From Salinibacter ruber DSM 13855 (GTDB lineage: Bacteria; Bacteroidota; Rhodothermia; Rhodothermales; Salinibacteraceae): a stretch of DNA of 64,000 bases. Each line of letters opens with the position of its first letter. Positions within the stretch are counted from its first letter, which is position 1. Under the pieces are notes generated by a model. It saw only the letters and a list, made by a program, of their open reading frames with translations. It ran no database searches and was not told where the DNA came from. The stretch is taken from contig NC_007677.1 in NCBI RefSeq assembly GCF_000013045.1, positions 2,790,001 to 2,854,000 of the forward strand, read 5' to 3'. This document shows, in pieces, positions 35,819-45,434 of this stretch. The position numbers and the translations under genes are program-made.

Positions 35819-38029
35819 ATGGCCAAGGAACTGGAGCGCGATCTCGGCCTGCCCTCGGTGCTAGCCATCAGCATCGGGGCCATGGTGGGCAGCGGCATCT
35901 TCATTCTCCCCGCCCTCGCCATGAAGATGGCGGGCCCGGCGGTCGTGCTGGCCTACCTCCTGGCCGGGGTGTTGGTGCTGCCGGCGGCCCTGAGCAAGGC
36001 GGAGATGGCCACGGCGATGCCGGAGGCCGGGGGCACGTACGTCTACATTGAGCGCGGGATGGGCCCCCTCCTCGGGACCATCGCGGGCATTGGCACCTGG
36101 TTCTCCCTCTCGTTCAAGGGAGCGCTCGCGCTCGTCGGTGGGGCGCCTTACATCGTGCTCCTGTTCGACGTGCCGCCCCAGGCGCTGGCCCTGGGCATTG
36201 CGGGCGTGCTGATCGTGGTGAACCTCTTGGGCGTCAAGCAAACCGGGCGCATCCAGGTGGCCCTGGTGGCGGTGATGCTGGCGGCCATGGTGTGGTTCGT
36301 GGGCGGCAGCCTCGGCGACGTGGACCCGGTGCGCTTCGAGGGCTTTTTTGATGAGGGGATCGGGGGGCTACTGGCGGCCACGGGCTTCGTGTACGTCTCG
36401 TACGCCGGGGTGACAAAAGTGGCGAGCGTGGCCGAAGAGATCGAACACCCGGACCGCAACATTCCGCTGGGCCTCCTCGGCTCGCTCGCCTTCACGACGC
36501 TGCTCTACGTGCTGGTGGTCACCGTCATCGTAGGGGCGGCGCCCACGGCGGGCCTTGCCGGCTCCTCGACGCCGGTGGCCGACGTGGCGGGCAGCACCCT
36601 CATTCAGTGGGGCGTGCTCGTGGTGGTCGCGGCCGCCATCCTGGCCCTCGTGAGCACCGCTAATGCGGGCCTCCTCTCCGCCTCGCGCTACCCGTTCGCC
36701 ATGAGCCGCGACAAGCTGGTGCCCGACGCGCTCCAGCACGTGAGCGACCGGTTCGACACACCGACCACCGCCATCACGGTCACGGGCGGCGTCGTGCTCG
36801 CCATGATTGCGTTCGTCCCGATCGACGACATTGCGAAGCTCGGCAGTGCCTTCAAGATCCTCGTCTTTATTCTCGTCAACCTCGCCCTCGTCGCCTTTCG
36901 CGAAAGCGACCTCGACGACTACGAGCCCGCGTTCCGGGACCCGATGTACCCGTGGACGCAGGGGGTCGGCGTGCTTGGGGGCCTCGCCCTGCTCAGCCAG
37001 ATGGGCCTGGTGCCGCTCGTGGGGGCCGTTCTGATCACCGGGGCCGGGGCGCTCTGGTACGGGGCCTACGCCCGGCGCCGCGTGGGGCGGGAGGGCGTGG
37101 TGCGGGACGAACTGCGGCGCCGCGTGGGGCAGCAGGCCGCCGAGCGCACCCGGGTCGCCCTCGATACCGGCCAGCGGGCGGACCGCGTGGTCGTAGGGAC
37201 CACCGAAGACCTGCGGCCGGACCGGGAGACGGCGCTGGTGGAGGTCGGGGCCGCCCTCACCGGGGCCTTCGAGGGGGGCCTCACGGTGGTGCGCTTCGAC
37301 GCGGTCCCCGACCAGTTGCCGCTCGACTCCGCCGCCGAGGTGCAGTCCCCCGACGATGTGGACTTCGAGACCCGGATGGACCGCTTTGGGGCGTCGGTGG
37401 ACGGGCCGTTCGAGTACGGGGAGGTCGTCAGCCACGACGTGCGCCACGCGGTGGCCAACTTCGCCCGGCACCACGCGGTGGACCTGCTGGTGCTGGAGCG
37501 GACCCTCTCCGCCGACCGCTCCTGGCTGGACGAGCGCGACCTGGACTGGATCTCGCGCCACTGCTCCGCCGACCTCGTGCTGGTGGAACCGACGCCCCTC
37601 GCGGTGCTCGACCGCATTGCCCTGGTGACGGACAACGGGCCCTTCGATCCCCGAAAGGTGGAGCTGGCCAACGGGCTCGCGGCGGCCGCCGGCGCGAGCC
37701 TCGTCCTGGGGCACGCCGTCCCCGCCGACGCGACCGAGGACCAACGCGCCACCGTCCGCACCTACCACGAAGACCTGATGGGCCTGTGCACGGTGCCGGT
37801 CGAGTCGAACATCGTGGGCACGACGACACCGGCAGCGATGGCGCGGGCCGTGTCCGCCGCCGACCTTGTCGTCGTGGAGAGCGACGCGGCCTGGTGGGCC
37901 CGTCTCCTGGACAACCGGGAGCCGCAGCGCATTGCGGGCGCCTTCGGCGGCCCCGCCATCGTGGTGCGGCCGCAGCAGGCCGAAGGCCCCAGCCCGGTGC
38001 GCCGCCTGCTCGAACGGGTTGCGTTTTAA
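35819..38029 (+). CDS. APC-family amino-acid permease fused to two Usp domains (second copy)
   Basis: 736 residues. TM1 signature SIGAMVGSGIFILPA, then EAGGTYVYIERGMG and EEIEHPDRNIPLG; 12 segments to about residue 415. Two Usp-type alpha/beta domains follow, about 450-593 (HHAVDLLVLERTLS, ADLVLVEP) and 597-722 (RIALVTDNGPFDPRKVELA, ADLVVVESDAAWWARL, PAIVVRPQQ). Neither shows a full ATP-binding G-x2-G-x9-G motif. It lies 113 bases after the CPA2 pair and 168 before another APC fusion. It is related in plan to 13852-16194, but the permease part is closer to that of 38198-40333 (shared SYAGVTKVASVAEEIE / SYAGLTKVASVAEEVK). Confidence 0.87.
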   Translation: MAKELERDLGLPSVLAISIGAMVGSGIFILPALAMKMAGPAVVLAYLLAGVLVLPAALSKAEMATAMPEAGGTYVYIERGMGPLLGTIAGIGTWFSLSFKGALALVGGAPYIVLLFDVPPQALALGIAGVLIVVNLLGVKQTGRIQVALVAVMLAAMVWFVGGSLGDVDPVRFEGFFDEGIGGLLAATGFVYVSYAGVTKVASVAEEIEHPDRNIPLGLLGSLAFTTLLYVLVVTVIVGAAPTAGLAGSSTPVADVAGSTLIQWGVLVVVAAAILALVSTANAGLLSASRYPFAMSRDKLVPDALQHVSDRFDTPTTAITVTGGVVLAMIAFVPIDDIAKLGSAFKILVFILVNLALVAFRESDLDDYEPAFRDPMYPWTQGVGVLGGLALLSQMGLVPLVGAVLITGAGALWYGAYARRRVGREGVVRDELRRRVGQQAAERTRVALDTGQRADRVVVGTTEDLRPDRETALVEVGAALTGAFEGGLTVVRFDAVPDQLPLDSAAEVQSPDDVDFETRMDRFGASVDGPFEYGEVVSHDVRHAVANFARHHAVDLLVLERTLSADRSWLDERDLDWISRHCSADLVLVEPTPLAVLDRIALVTDNGPFDPRKVELANGLAAAAGASLVLGHAVPADATEDQRATVRTYHEDLMGLCTVPVESNIVGTTTPAAMARAVSAADLVVVESDAAWWARLLDNREPQRIAGAFGGPAIVVRPQQAEGPSPVRRLLERVAF

Positions 38030-38197
38030 CGTCTGCGAGGGGCTGGACCGGTCGCTCGGCCGACGGGGTCCTAATTGCGGGCGCGCGGACCGGTGCCCTT
38101 GGGAGAGACTCGTCAAGTTTTGGGGAGGCGGGGAACCGTGCCCCCCGCCTTGGTCCTTTACGTCAACTCATTTTCCTCTGATTTGCCCGCTACAAAT

Positions 38198-40333
38198 ATG
38201 GCTTCGGGCTCCTCGGACCTTCAGAAAACCCTCACCCTCTACGACGTCTACTCGATCAGTACGGGGGCAATGTTCAGCTCCGGGTTCTTTCTGCTGCCCG
38301 GCATCGCGGCGGCGGAGACAGGGCCCTCGGTCATCCTCGCGTACCTGGTGGCGGGCCTGCTCATCCTGCCGTCCATGTACAGCATGGCGGAGCTGTCGAC
38401 GGCCATGCCCAAGGCGGGGGGGACGTATTACTTTCTCGACCGGGCCCTCGGCCCGCTCGCGGGCACGGTGGGCGGCCTGGGCACCTGGCTCGCGCTCGTC
38501 TTCAAGAGCGCGTTCGCCCTGATTGGGATGGGCGCCTACCTCGCCATCTACGCCGACGTGCCCATCAAGCCCCTGGCGGCGGCCCTCACGCTGGCCTTCG
38601 GGGTGCTCAACGTCGTCGGGGCCAAGGAGAGCAGCCTGCTGCAGCGCGTGCTGGTGACGATCCTGGTGGGCGTGCTCGGGTTCTACGCCGCACAGGGTGT
38701 CCTGTCGGTCTGGGGCGGGCAGAGCGCGGTCGGCGGGGCGGCCGGCGAGTTCACGCCCTTCTTTACGGAGGGGGCGCGCGGCTTTCTCGCCACCATCGGG
38801 ATCGTCTTCGTCTCGTACGCCGGCCTGACGAAGGTGGCCAGCGTGGCCGAGGAGGTCAAGAATCCGGACCGCAACATTCCCTTGGGCATGGGCCTGTCGC
38901 TGCTCACGGCCACGGGCATCTACGTCGTGGGCGTGGCCATCATGGTGGCCATCCTGCCGGCCACGGACCTCCACGCCGACCTGACGCCCGTCTACACCTC
39001 CGGCGAGGTGTTCTTCAACTGGCTCCCGTACACCCTGGGCCCGATCCTGATCGTCGTTGCGGCCGTCGCGGCGTTCGCCTCCACCGGCAACGCCGGCATC
39101 ATGTCGGCCTCCCGCTACCCGCTGGCCATGGCCCGCGACCGCCTGCTGCCCGACGGCTTCGCCCGGATCGGTCGCTTCAACACGCCCACCCGCTCGATTG
39201 TGGTGACGGTGGCGCTCATGCTCGTCATCATCTTCGTGCTCTCCGAAGAGGGCGTGGCGAAGCTGGCCAGTGCGTTCCAGCTCCTGATCTTTGCGCTCCT
39301 CAACTTCGCGGTCATCGTGATGCGGGAGAGCGAAATCCCGTCCTACGCGCCCGGCTACCGGTCGCCGCTGTACCCGTGGGTGCAGGTGGCGGGCATCGCC
39401 ATTCCCTTCTTCCTCATCTCGGAGATGGGGACGCTGGCCATCGTCTTCACGGGCGTGGTGGTGCTGGTCGGCGTGGGCTGGTACTTCTACTACGCCTCCG
39501 ACGTCCCCCGCGAGGGTGCGATCTTTCACCTCTTTGCCCGCCTCGGCAAGCAGCGCTACGACGGCCTCGACCGGGAGCTGCAGACCATCCTTGAGGAGAA
39601 AGGGGTGGGGCACGACACCGCGTTTGATCGGCTCGTGGCCGAGTCGGATGTCATTCACCTCGACGAGCCGGTTCCCTACGCGGACGTGGTGGAGGACGTG
39701 TCGGGCCGGCTGGCGGAAGAGCTTGGCCTCTCGACCGAAACCCTCGAACACGGGTTTCTGGAGGGGGCCCCCTACAGTGCCGTTTCCGTCTCCCACGGGG
39801 CCGCCCTTCCCTACTGTCGCCTCGACGGGATCAGCGAGTCGAAGATGGTGATGGTGCACTGCCAGTCCGGGATCTGCGTCGACCTGGAGGACGAGATCGA
39901 AGAGCTGGACCGCTCCGAGCCGGTCTACGCCTTCTTCTTTCTCGTCAGCCCGAAGGACGACGAGGGCGAGCACCTCCGCACGCTGGCGACCCTCGCCAAC
40001 CGGACCGACGAGGAGCAATTCCTCGTCGAGTGGCGCGCGGCCGCCGACGAGCAGGAGGTCAAGGAGAGCCTGCTCCACCACGAACGCTACCTGACGCTCA
40101 ACCTCCTGTCGGGGACCAACACGGACGAGTTTATCGGCCAAACCGTGACCGACCTGAACCTGCCGGCGGGCGTGCTGGTGGCCCTCGTGCGGCGCGACGG
40201 ACAGATCACCGTCCCCTCCGGGGCGACGCGCCTGGAGGAAGGGGACCGCGTAACCATCATCGGCAATCCGGCGGGCATCGACCGGCTGTACGAACTGTAC
40301 CGCGCGGGCGAGCAGGAAGGGGTCGTCCAGTAG
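38198..40333 (+). CDS. APC permease fused to a degenerate PTS EIIA-2 domain and a TrkA_C domain
   Basis: 711 residues from ATG 38198 (MASGSSDLQKTL); a TTG frame extends upstream but is not family-like. Residues 1-435 are a 12-TM APC carrier (SISTGAMFSSGFFLLPG, KAGGTYYFLDRALG, EEVKNPDRNIPLG). Residues about 475-635 match the PTS EIIA type 2/PtsN fold: LDEPVPYADVVEDVSGRLAE, FLEGAPYSAVSVSHGAALPY, then YAFFFLVSPKDDEGEHLRTL. The phosphoacceptor motif 'h-P-H-x-R/K' reads L-P-Y539-C-R, so the histidine is replaced by tyrosine and PTS phosphorylation should be impossible. Residues about 645-695 are TrkA_C (TVTDLNLPAGVLVALVRRDG, EEGDRVTIIG). The permease therefore carries two sensory modules normally tied to K+ control. 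Confidence 0.85.
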   Translation: MASGSSDLQKTLTLYDVYSISTGAMFSSGFFLLPGIAAAETGPSVILAYLVAGLLILPSMYSMAELSTAMPKAGGTYYFLDRALGPLAGTVGGLGTWLALVFKSAFALIGMGAYLAIYADVPIKPLAAALTLAFGVLNVVGAKESSLLQRVLVTILVGVLGFYAAQGVLSVWGGQSAVGGAAGEFTPFFTEGARGFLATIGIVFVSYAGLTKVASVAEEVKNPDRNIPLGMGLSLLTATGIYVVGVAIMVAILPATDLHADLTPVYTSGEVFFNWLPYTLGPILIVVAAVAAFASTGNAGIMSASRYPLAMARDRLLPDGFARIGRFNTPTRSIVVTVALMLVIIFVLSEEGVAKLASAFQLLIFALLNFAVIVMRESEIPSYAPGYRSPLYPWVQVAGIAIPFFLISEMGTLAIVFTGVVVLVGVGWYFYYASDVPREGAIFHLFARLGKQRYDGLDRELQTILEEKGVGHDTAFDRLVAESDVIHLDEPVPYADVVEDVSGRLAEELGLSTETLEHGFLEGAPYSAVSVSHGAALPYCRLDGISESKMVMVHCQSGICVDLEDEIEELDRSEPVYAFFFLVSPKDDEGEHLRTLATLANRTDEEQFLVEWRAAADEQEVKESLLHHERYLTLNLLSGTNTDEFIGQTVTDLNLPAGVLVALVRRDGQITVPSGATRLEEGDRVTIIGNPAGIDRLYELYRAGEQEGVVQ

Positions 40334-40773
40334 GCACGCGATGCAGTCTCGTGGACGCCCGGGCGAGGCATGTCCGCCGCCCGCCGTACAGGCCGCGCCC
40401 GAGCCTACGACCGCCCCTGCCCTTCTCGGAGAACCCGCCCTGCGACATATACACATGGGGCCCATCTCGGCGTTGCCCTCTCATCCCGCCACCGCCAAAA
40501 AGCCCTCGGCGGAGAAGGCAGGGAAACGTCCACTTTCCAGTTTGGCATGTTTGTCGAATTCCGACTTGACTTATCGGGCATGTTTTTTGATAGTACTGTT
40601 CCCCCAATCACACGAAAGACCTTAGGGCTCGTGTGCCCGCCCCAAGACTCGGCTCTCGTCAATGCCCCTCGGCACAGCGCCTCGGGGCCGTCGGGAGGCC
40701 CTGGACGCCAAAGCCCCAACGCAAAAAGCCGTTTTCGGGAACAGACTGACCTTGCGACTTCACTCCTTCCCCC
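40334..40773 (+). promoter_or_regulatory. Intergenic region before the sensor kinase, with a good sigma-70-like promoter
   Basis: 440 bases without a supported gene. An unusually AT-rich patch contains TTGACT (40566-40571), a 17-base spacer with a T-run and GATAGT (40589-40594), the best promoter match in the window; the kinase start is 180 bases further on. 'gGCATGTTT' occurs twice nearby (40547 and 40578 regions) and might be a protein-binding half-site. Confidence 0.4.
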
Positions 40774-43700
40774 GTGGATGACCTCTGGCAGCAGATCGTT
40801 TCTCCCTTTCGTCTTGAGGACGACGCTCTTTCCCAGGAAGAGCGATCACGGGTTCAGGATTTTCGGCTGCTGACCCTCTTGGGGGCTGTTCTCATTCTCC
40901 TCTTCGGCCCCCTCTACGCGGCGACCAACCCGGACGCCGTGGATCCGCTTTGGGCTCGGCTCGGGGTGGCCGGCCTGCTCGGGGCCCTGGTCCCGGCCTC
41001 GTATCTGTCCCGCCACGTGCGCCACCGCTTCGTCTCGTGGCTGCGCGGCGCCCTTTTCATCGTGCTGGTCTGGTTGGTCGCCACCACCACGTTGAACCAC
41101 TTTGCCGGGGAGTTTGCCGTCGGCCTTCTGCTGGGCTACACGATCATCGTCGCGTTCGTGGGGGTAAGCGCGCAGTCCGGGCGGCCGGTCACCTGGTTTC
41201 CGGCACTCAGTCTCGCCCTGGTGGGGGGCGGGCTTGGCGTCTCCTACGTCACGGGCCCCGGCCCCCAGATCAACCCGCTCATCCTGCTGGCCGGCGTCGC
41301 GGGCATCTCCCTCGCGGAGGGGGTCGCCATCCGTCGGCTGCTCTCAACACGGCGGGCCCTGCGCAACCGGGAGGAGCAGCTCCACGTCATTACCGGCAAC
41401 GTCTCGGACGGCATCTACCGGTCCACCCCTGAGGACGGGCTCGTCTACGCCAATCAGGCATTCGCCGAGCTGTTCGGGTACGAGAGTCCCGAGGCCATCC
41501 TGCAGGCGGACTCCGCCTCGTTCTACGCCAACCCGTCCGACCGGCAGCGCCTGCTCAAGGAAGAGCACGAGGCCGACGGGCTCGATCAAATGGAGGTCCG
41601 CTTCCGCCGAAAGGACGGGACCCCGTTCATCGGGCTCGTCAGCAGCACCGTGGTGCGGGACGCGGACGGGAAGCCGCAGTACTACGACGGGGCCGTTACG
41701 GACATCACCGAGCGCAAACAGCGGCAGCGGCGGCTCCGCGTGCTGTCGGAGGTCGTGGAGCAGGCCGACGACGGCATTTTGGTAACGGCCCTGCCCCGAA
41801 ATGGAACCCCGACGTTTGGGGACCTCGCCTTCGCCAACGGCGAGCCCGACGCCCTCGTCTCGAAGAACGGATCCTCGGGGGACGGCGCGAACCCGCCCAT
41901 CGTGTACGCCAACCGGGCGTTCGAAGAGATGACGGGCTACCGGGAGGAGGAGCTGCTCGGGCGCACCGTTGAGGTGTTGGAGGGCCCCGAGACCGATCCG
42001 TCGGTCATCAATGCCCTTCAGGACGCCGACCGGGACACACGGGGGTGGGAGGGGGAGACGATCAACTATCAGAAAGACGGCACCCCGTACGTCGCCCACT
42101 GGAATACCACCTCCGTGCAGGCCGAGGAGGCGGAGGTGGAGTACCGTGCCTCCATCCAGCGGGACGTCACAGACCGGCGCGAGATGGAAGAGCGCCTCCG
42201 CGACCAGCGGAGTCGGCTGCGGGGCATGGCCAACAGCATTCCCGGCGTCACCTACCAGTTCTACGCCCGTCCGGATGGGACACGCGGGTGCCACTTCGTC
42301 AGCGAACACGCCGGGGAGGTCCTCGGGCTTTCCACCGACCCGGACGCATTCTACGAACAGTTCGACGACTGCGTCCCCGCGCCCCACCGGGCCCGCTCGC
42401 AGAACGAAATTGAGGATGCCATCGAGCAGGAGATGCCCTGGCGGATCGAGCTGCCGTTCGACCGGCCCTCCGGCGACCGCCTCTGGCTCCTCGACACCGC
42501 CACCCCCGAACGGCGAAACGGGGAGCTCGTGTTCAACGGGGTCATGATCGACATCACCGAGCGCAAGACGGCCGAGCGCGCCCTCCGGGACGAGCGCGAC
42601 CGGTTCGAGAGCCTCTTTGAGAGCCTGCCCACGCCGGTTATGCGCTGCACGGTGAAGGACGGCACGAGCTACGTGTCGACCGTCAACGAGGCCTTTGCGC
42701 ACACCTTTGGGGTCGACCCCGAGGCGGTCGAGGGCGAGAACATCGACGCGACCATCGTGCCGGACGACGCCGAGCAGGAAGGCAGTGCCCTCAACCGCCG
42801 CGCGGTGCAGGAGGGGGCCCTGAAGACCGAGGTGCGTCGCCGCACCAAGGAGGGGCCCCGCGACTTTCAGCTCCAGGCGACCGGACGAACCCGGGGGGAC
42901 GCCCCGCCGGAGATCCACGCCATCTACACCGACATCACCGAACGGACCCGGCTGGAGGAGACGCTCACGTACCGCTCCGAACTCGAAAGCAAGATCGTCG
43001 ACATCTCCACCCGCTTCATCAACACGCCCATCGACGACCTGGACCGGGAGATTGAGGCCGCCCTCCAGGCCATCGGCGCCTTCGTGGACGCCGACCGGAG
43101 CTACGTCTTCCTGTTCGACGACGAGGCGGCCACCATGAGCAACACCCACGAGTGGCGGACCGAAGCGACGGCCTCCACGCAGTCGCGCCTCCAAAACATT
43201 CCGTACGCGGAGACGCCCTGGTTTATGGCCCGCATGCGCCGTCGGGAGGGGCCGCTGCGCGTGCCGCGTCTCGAGGACCTTCCCCCCGACGCCGCCGGCC
43301 TGCGGCAGCGCCTGGAGGCCGGGAACGTGCAGTCCCTGCTCGTGCTGCCGATGCTGAACGACCAGGACCTGATCGGCTTCGTCGGGTTCGACGCCGTGCG
43401 GCAGCAGCGCGACTGGGATGCGGACACGGTGATGCTGCTCCGCGTGCTCAGCGACGCCATCTCCAACGCCCTCCAGCGAAAGACGGCGGAAAAGGAGATG
43501 CTGGCGGCCAAGGAGGAGGCCGAAGACGCAAACCGAATGAAGTCCGTCTTTCTGGCCAACATGAGTCACGAGATCCGGACGCCCCTCACCTCGATCATCG
43601 GCTTCGCGGAGGCCATCGGGGACGAACTCGGGGACGAGACGGCGGGGCCGGTCCTGCGGTTCGCGCAGCTCATCGAGAAGAGCGGGAATCGGTTGCTCGA

Positions 43701-44241
43701 AACCCTCGACGGGGTCCTCAACCTCTCGAAGCTCGAGGCGGGCGAAATGGATCTCACGATCGAGCCCGTCAACCTTGCCGTGCAGACCGCAGAGACGGCC
43801 GACCAGTTTGCCCCACAGGCCCAGGCGTCCGGAATTTCCCTCCACACGGACCTCGACGACGCCCCGGTGTGGGCACGGGCCGACGAGGGGGCGGTGCACA
43901 TCGTGCTGCGCAACCTCATCTCCAACGCCATCAAGTACACCAACGAAGGGGGCGAGGTGGAGGTGCAGGTGCGCGACGCCGGAACGGCGGCCGTGATGGC
44001 GATAGAGGACACCGGCATCGGCATGAATCCCGAGCAGGTCACCGACCTGTTCGAGGCGTTCCGACAGGCCTCTGAGGGACTCGGCCGCGAATACGAGGGC
44101 ACGGGCCTGGGACTGGCCGTCACCAAACAGGCGGTCGATCACATGAACGGCTCCATCGACGTGGAGACGGAGAAGGGCGTCGGCACGCGTTTCGTCGTCC
44201 GCCTGCCGACGGCAGCGTCCCCTTCCGATCTGTCTCCGTGA
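40774..44241 (+). CDS. Membrane-bound multi-PAS/GAF sensor histidine kinase
   Basis: 1155 residues, GTG start (VDDLWQQIVSPF). Six hydrophobic segments (about 33-50, 58-75, 86-110, 114-133, 140-162, 168-189) form an N-terminal sensor. Four PAS units follow (about 203-320, 325-465, 470-600, 605-730), recognisable by YANQAFAELFGYESPE, YANRAFEEMTGYREEE and repeated DITERK ends. A GAF domain follows (about 745-905: VDADRSYVFLFDDEA, LLVLPMLNDQDLIGFVGFD). The kinase core has HisKA FLANMSHEIRTPL (His932) and HATPase_c with NLISNAIKYTN (1047-), EDTGIGM and GLGLAV. No receiver domain is attached and no response regulator is adjacent, so its target is unknown. It borders the transport island; osmotic sensing would be speculation. 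Confidence 0.93.
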   Translation: MDDLWQQIVSPFRLEDDALSQEERSRVQDFRLLTLLGAVLILLFGPLYAATNPDAVDPLWARLGVAGLLGALVPASYLSRHVRHRFVSWLRGALFIVLVWLVATTTLNHFAGEFAVGLLLGYTIIVAFVGVSAQSGRPVTWFPALSLALVGGGLGVSYVTGPGPQINPLILLAGVAGISLAEGVAIRRLLSTRRALRNREEQLHVITGNVSDGIYRSTPEDGLVYANQAFAELFGYESPEAILQADSASFYANPSDRQRLLKEEHEADGLDQMEVRFRRKDGTPFIGLVSSTVVRDADGKPQYYDGAVTDITERKQRQRRLRVLSEVVEQADDGILVTALPRNGTPTFGDLAFANGEPDALVSKNGSSGDGANPPIVYANRAFEEMTGYREEELLGRTVEVLEGPETDPSVINALQDADRDTRGWEGETINYQKDGTPYVAHWNTTSVQAEEAEVEYRASIQRDVTDRREMEERLRDQRSRLRGMANSIPGVTYQFYARPDGTRGCHFVSEHAGEVLGLSTDPDAFYEQFDDCVPAPHRARSQNEIEDAIEQEMPWRIELPFDRPSGDRLWLLDTATPERRNGELVFNGVMIDITERKTAERALRDERDRFESLFESLPTPVMRCTVKDGTSYVSTVNEAFAHTFGVDPEAVEGENIDATIVPDDAEQEGSALNRRAVQEGALKTEVRRRTKEGPRDFQLQATGRTRGDAPPEIHAIYTDITERTRLEETLTYRSELESKIVDISTRFINTPIDDLDREIEAALQAIGAFVDADRSYVFLFDDEAATMSNTHEWRTEATASTQSRLQNIPYAETPWFMARMRRREGPLRVPRLEDLPPDAAGLRQRLEAGNVQSLLVLPMLNDQDLIGFVGFDAVRQQRDWDADTVMLLRVLSDAISNALQRKTAEKEMLAAKEEAEDANRMKSVFLANMSHEIRTPLTSIIGFAEAIGDELGDETAGPVLRFAQLIEKSGNRLLETLDGVLNLSKLEAGEMDLTIEPVNLAVQTAETADQFAPQAQASGISLHTDLDDAPVWARADEGAVHIVLRNLISNAIKYTNEGGEVEVQVRDAGTAAVMAIEDTGIGMNPEQVTDLFEAFRQASEGLGREYEGTGLGLAVTKQAVDHMNGSIDVETEKGVGTRFVVRLPTAASPSDLSP

Positions 44242-44405
44242 TCCACTCGGGGGCGCGGCCCGTTCTGGGAAGGGCGCCCGCGGCCCCCGCAACGACCGGA
44301 CGGCCGCCGGATTGACTTTACCGCCCAGATGCCCATTCTTCAGACCCTGCCGCGTGCTCTCGTCGCGGCCCCCCCTCCTGCGCCCTGAATTAACCGCCCC
44401 CCTCC

Positions 44406-45263
44406 GTGCCCCTCGACGCCACGACCCAACTCGTGACCCTCCTCGGCCACCCGGTCGAGCACTCCCTGTCGCCCCGCATCCACAACACGGCCTTCCGGGC
44501 ACAGGACGTGAACGCCGCCTATGTGGCCACGCCGGTGCGGCCGGAGGCCCTCGGCGACGCCGTGGCCGGGCTCCGGGCGCTGCAGTTCCTCGGGGCCAAC
44601 GTGACGACGCCCCACAAAGAGGCCGTGCTGCCCGTCCTCGACGAGGTGACGGAGCGAGCGCGGGCCGTGGGGGCCGTCAACACGATCGTCCGGGACGGCG
44701 GCCGCCTGCACGGCGACAACACGGACATTGCGGGCTTCCTGCGCCCCCTGGAGGAGCGCGGGGGCGACGCCCTTGAGGGGGCGCCGATGCTCGTGTTCGG
44801 GGCCGGCGGCGCCGCGCGCGCCGTCGTCTACGGGCTCCTCAGCCACTACCGGCCGGAACGCCTCACGATCGTGGCCCGCCGCCCCGACCAGGCCGAGGGG
44901 CTGGCCGCCGACCTGGCCGCCCACGACCCCGACGGCGCCCTCCGGGTCTCCTCGTTCGAGGAAGCCGCACTGTCGGTCCGGACGAGCCGGCTCGTCGTGA
45001 ACGCGACCCCACTGGGCATGGCGCCGGACCGCCGCGGCCAGACCCCCTGGCCGAACCCCGTGGACTTTACTGCCGATCACGTCGTCTACGACCTCGTGTA
45101 CACCCCCGAGGAAACCCGGCTCCTGCGCGAGGCGGCCGCCGAAGGGGCAACCCCCATCGGCGGCCTCGACATGCTCGTGGAGCAGGCCGCCGCGGCCTAT
45201 CGGCAGTGGACCGATCGCGGCATGCCCCAGGCGGCGGTGTACGATGCGCTCCGTGCCGACTGA
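44406..45263 (+). CDS. aroE: Shikimate dehydrogenase
   Basis: 285 residues, GTG start at 44406. Catalyses NADPH-dependent reduction of 3-dehydroshikimate to shikimate in aromatic amino-acid synthesis. Motifs: LGHPVEHSLSPRIHN (12-27, shikimate binding serines), NVTTPHKEAV (catalytic Lys71), GDNTD (Asp107), the Rossmann loop GAGGAAR (132-138), VNATPLGM and YTPEETRLL. The C-terminal GGLDMLVEQAAAAYRQW closes the active site as in other AroE proteins. It stands alone among unrelated genes 164 bases after the sensor kinase. Confidence 0.95.
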   Translation: MPLDATTQLVTLLGHPVEHSLSPRIHNTAFRAQDVNAAYVATPVRPEALGDAVAGLRALQFLGANVTTPHKEAVLPVLDEVTERARAVGAVNTIVRDGGRLHGDNTDIAGFLRPLEERGGDALEGAPMLVFGAGGAARAVVYGLLSHYRPERLTIVARRPDQAEGLAADLAAHDPDGALRVSSFEEAALSVRTSRLVVNATPLGMAPDRRGQTPWPNPVDFTADHVVYDLVYTPEETRLLREAAAEGATPIGGLDMLVEQAAAAYRQWTDRGMPQAAVYDALRAD

Positions 45264-45434
45264 CGACGGGCGGCTCGTCCCCGCCGTGCGGCCTCCTCCT
45301 CCCTGCGGCCACGGGGCGCTCCCTGCCCCCCGGCCGACGACCCGCTTATCACTGAGGCCGATTGGCCGCTTCTCCTCCGGCCGATCTCGGCCTCGTTGTC
45401 CCCTCCCTTCACGCAACCGCCCCGTTCCCTCCAC

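Noticed and set aside
41344-44502. A 1052-codon frame antisense to the sensor kinase
   Set aside because: Length comes from GC-rich codon structure; the plus strand has PAS, GAF, HisKA and HATPase domains in order.
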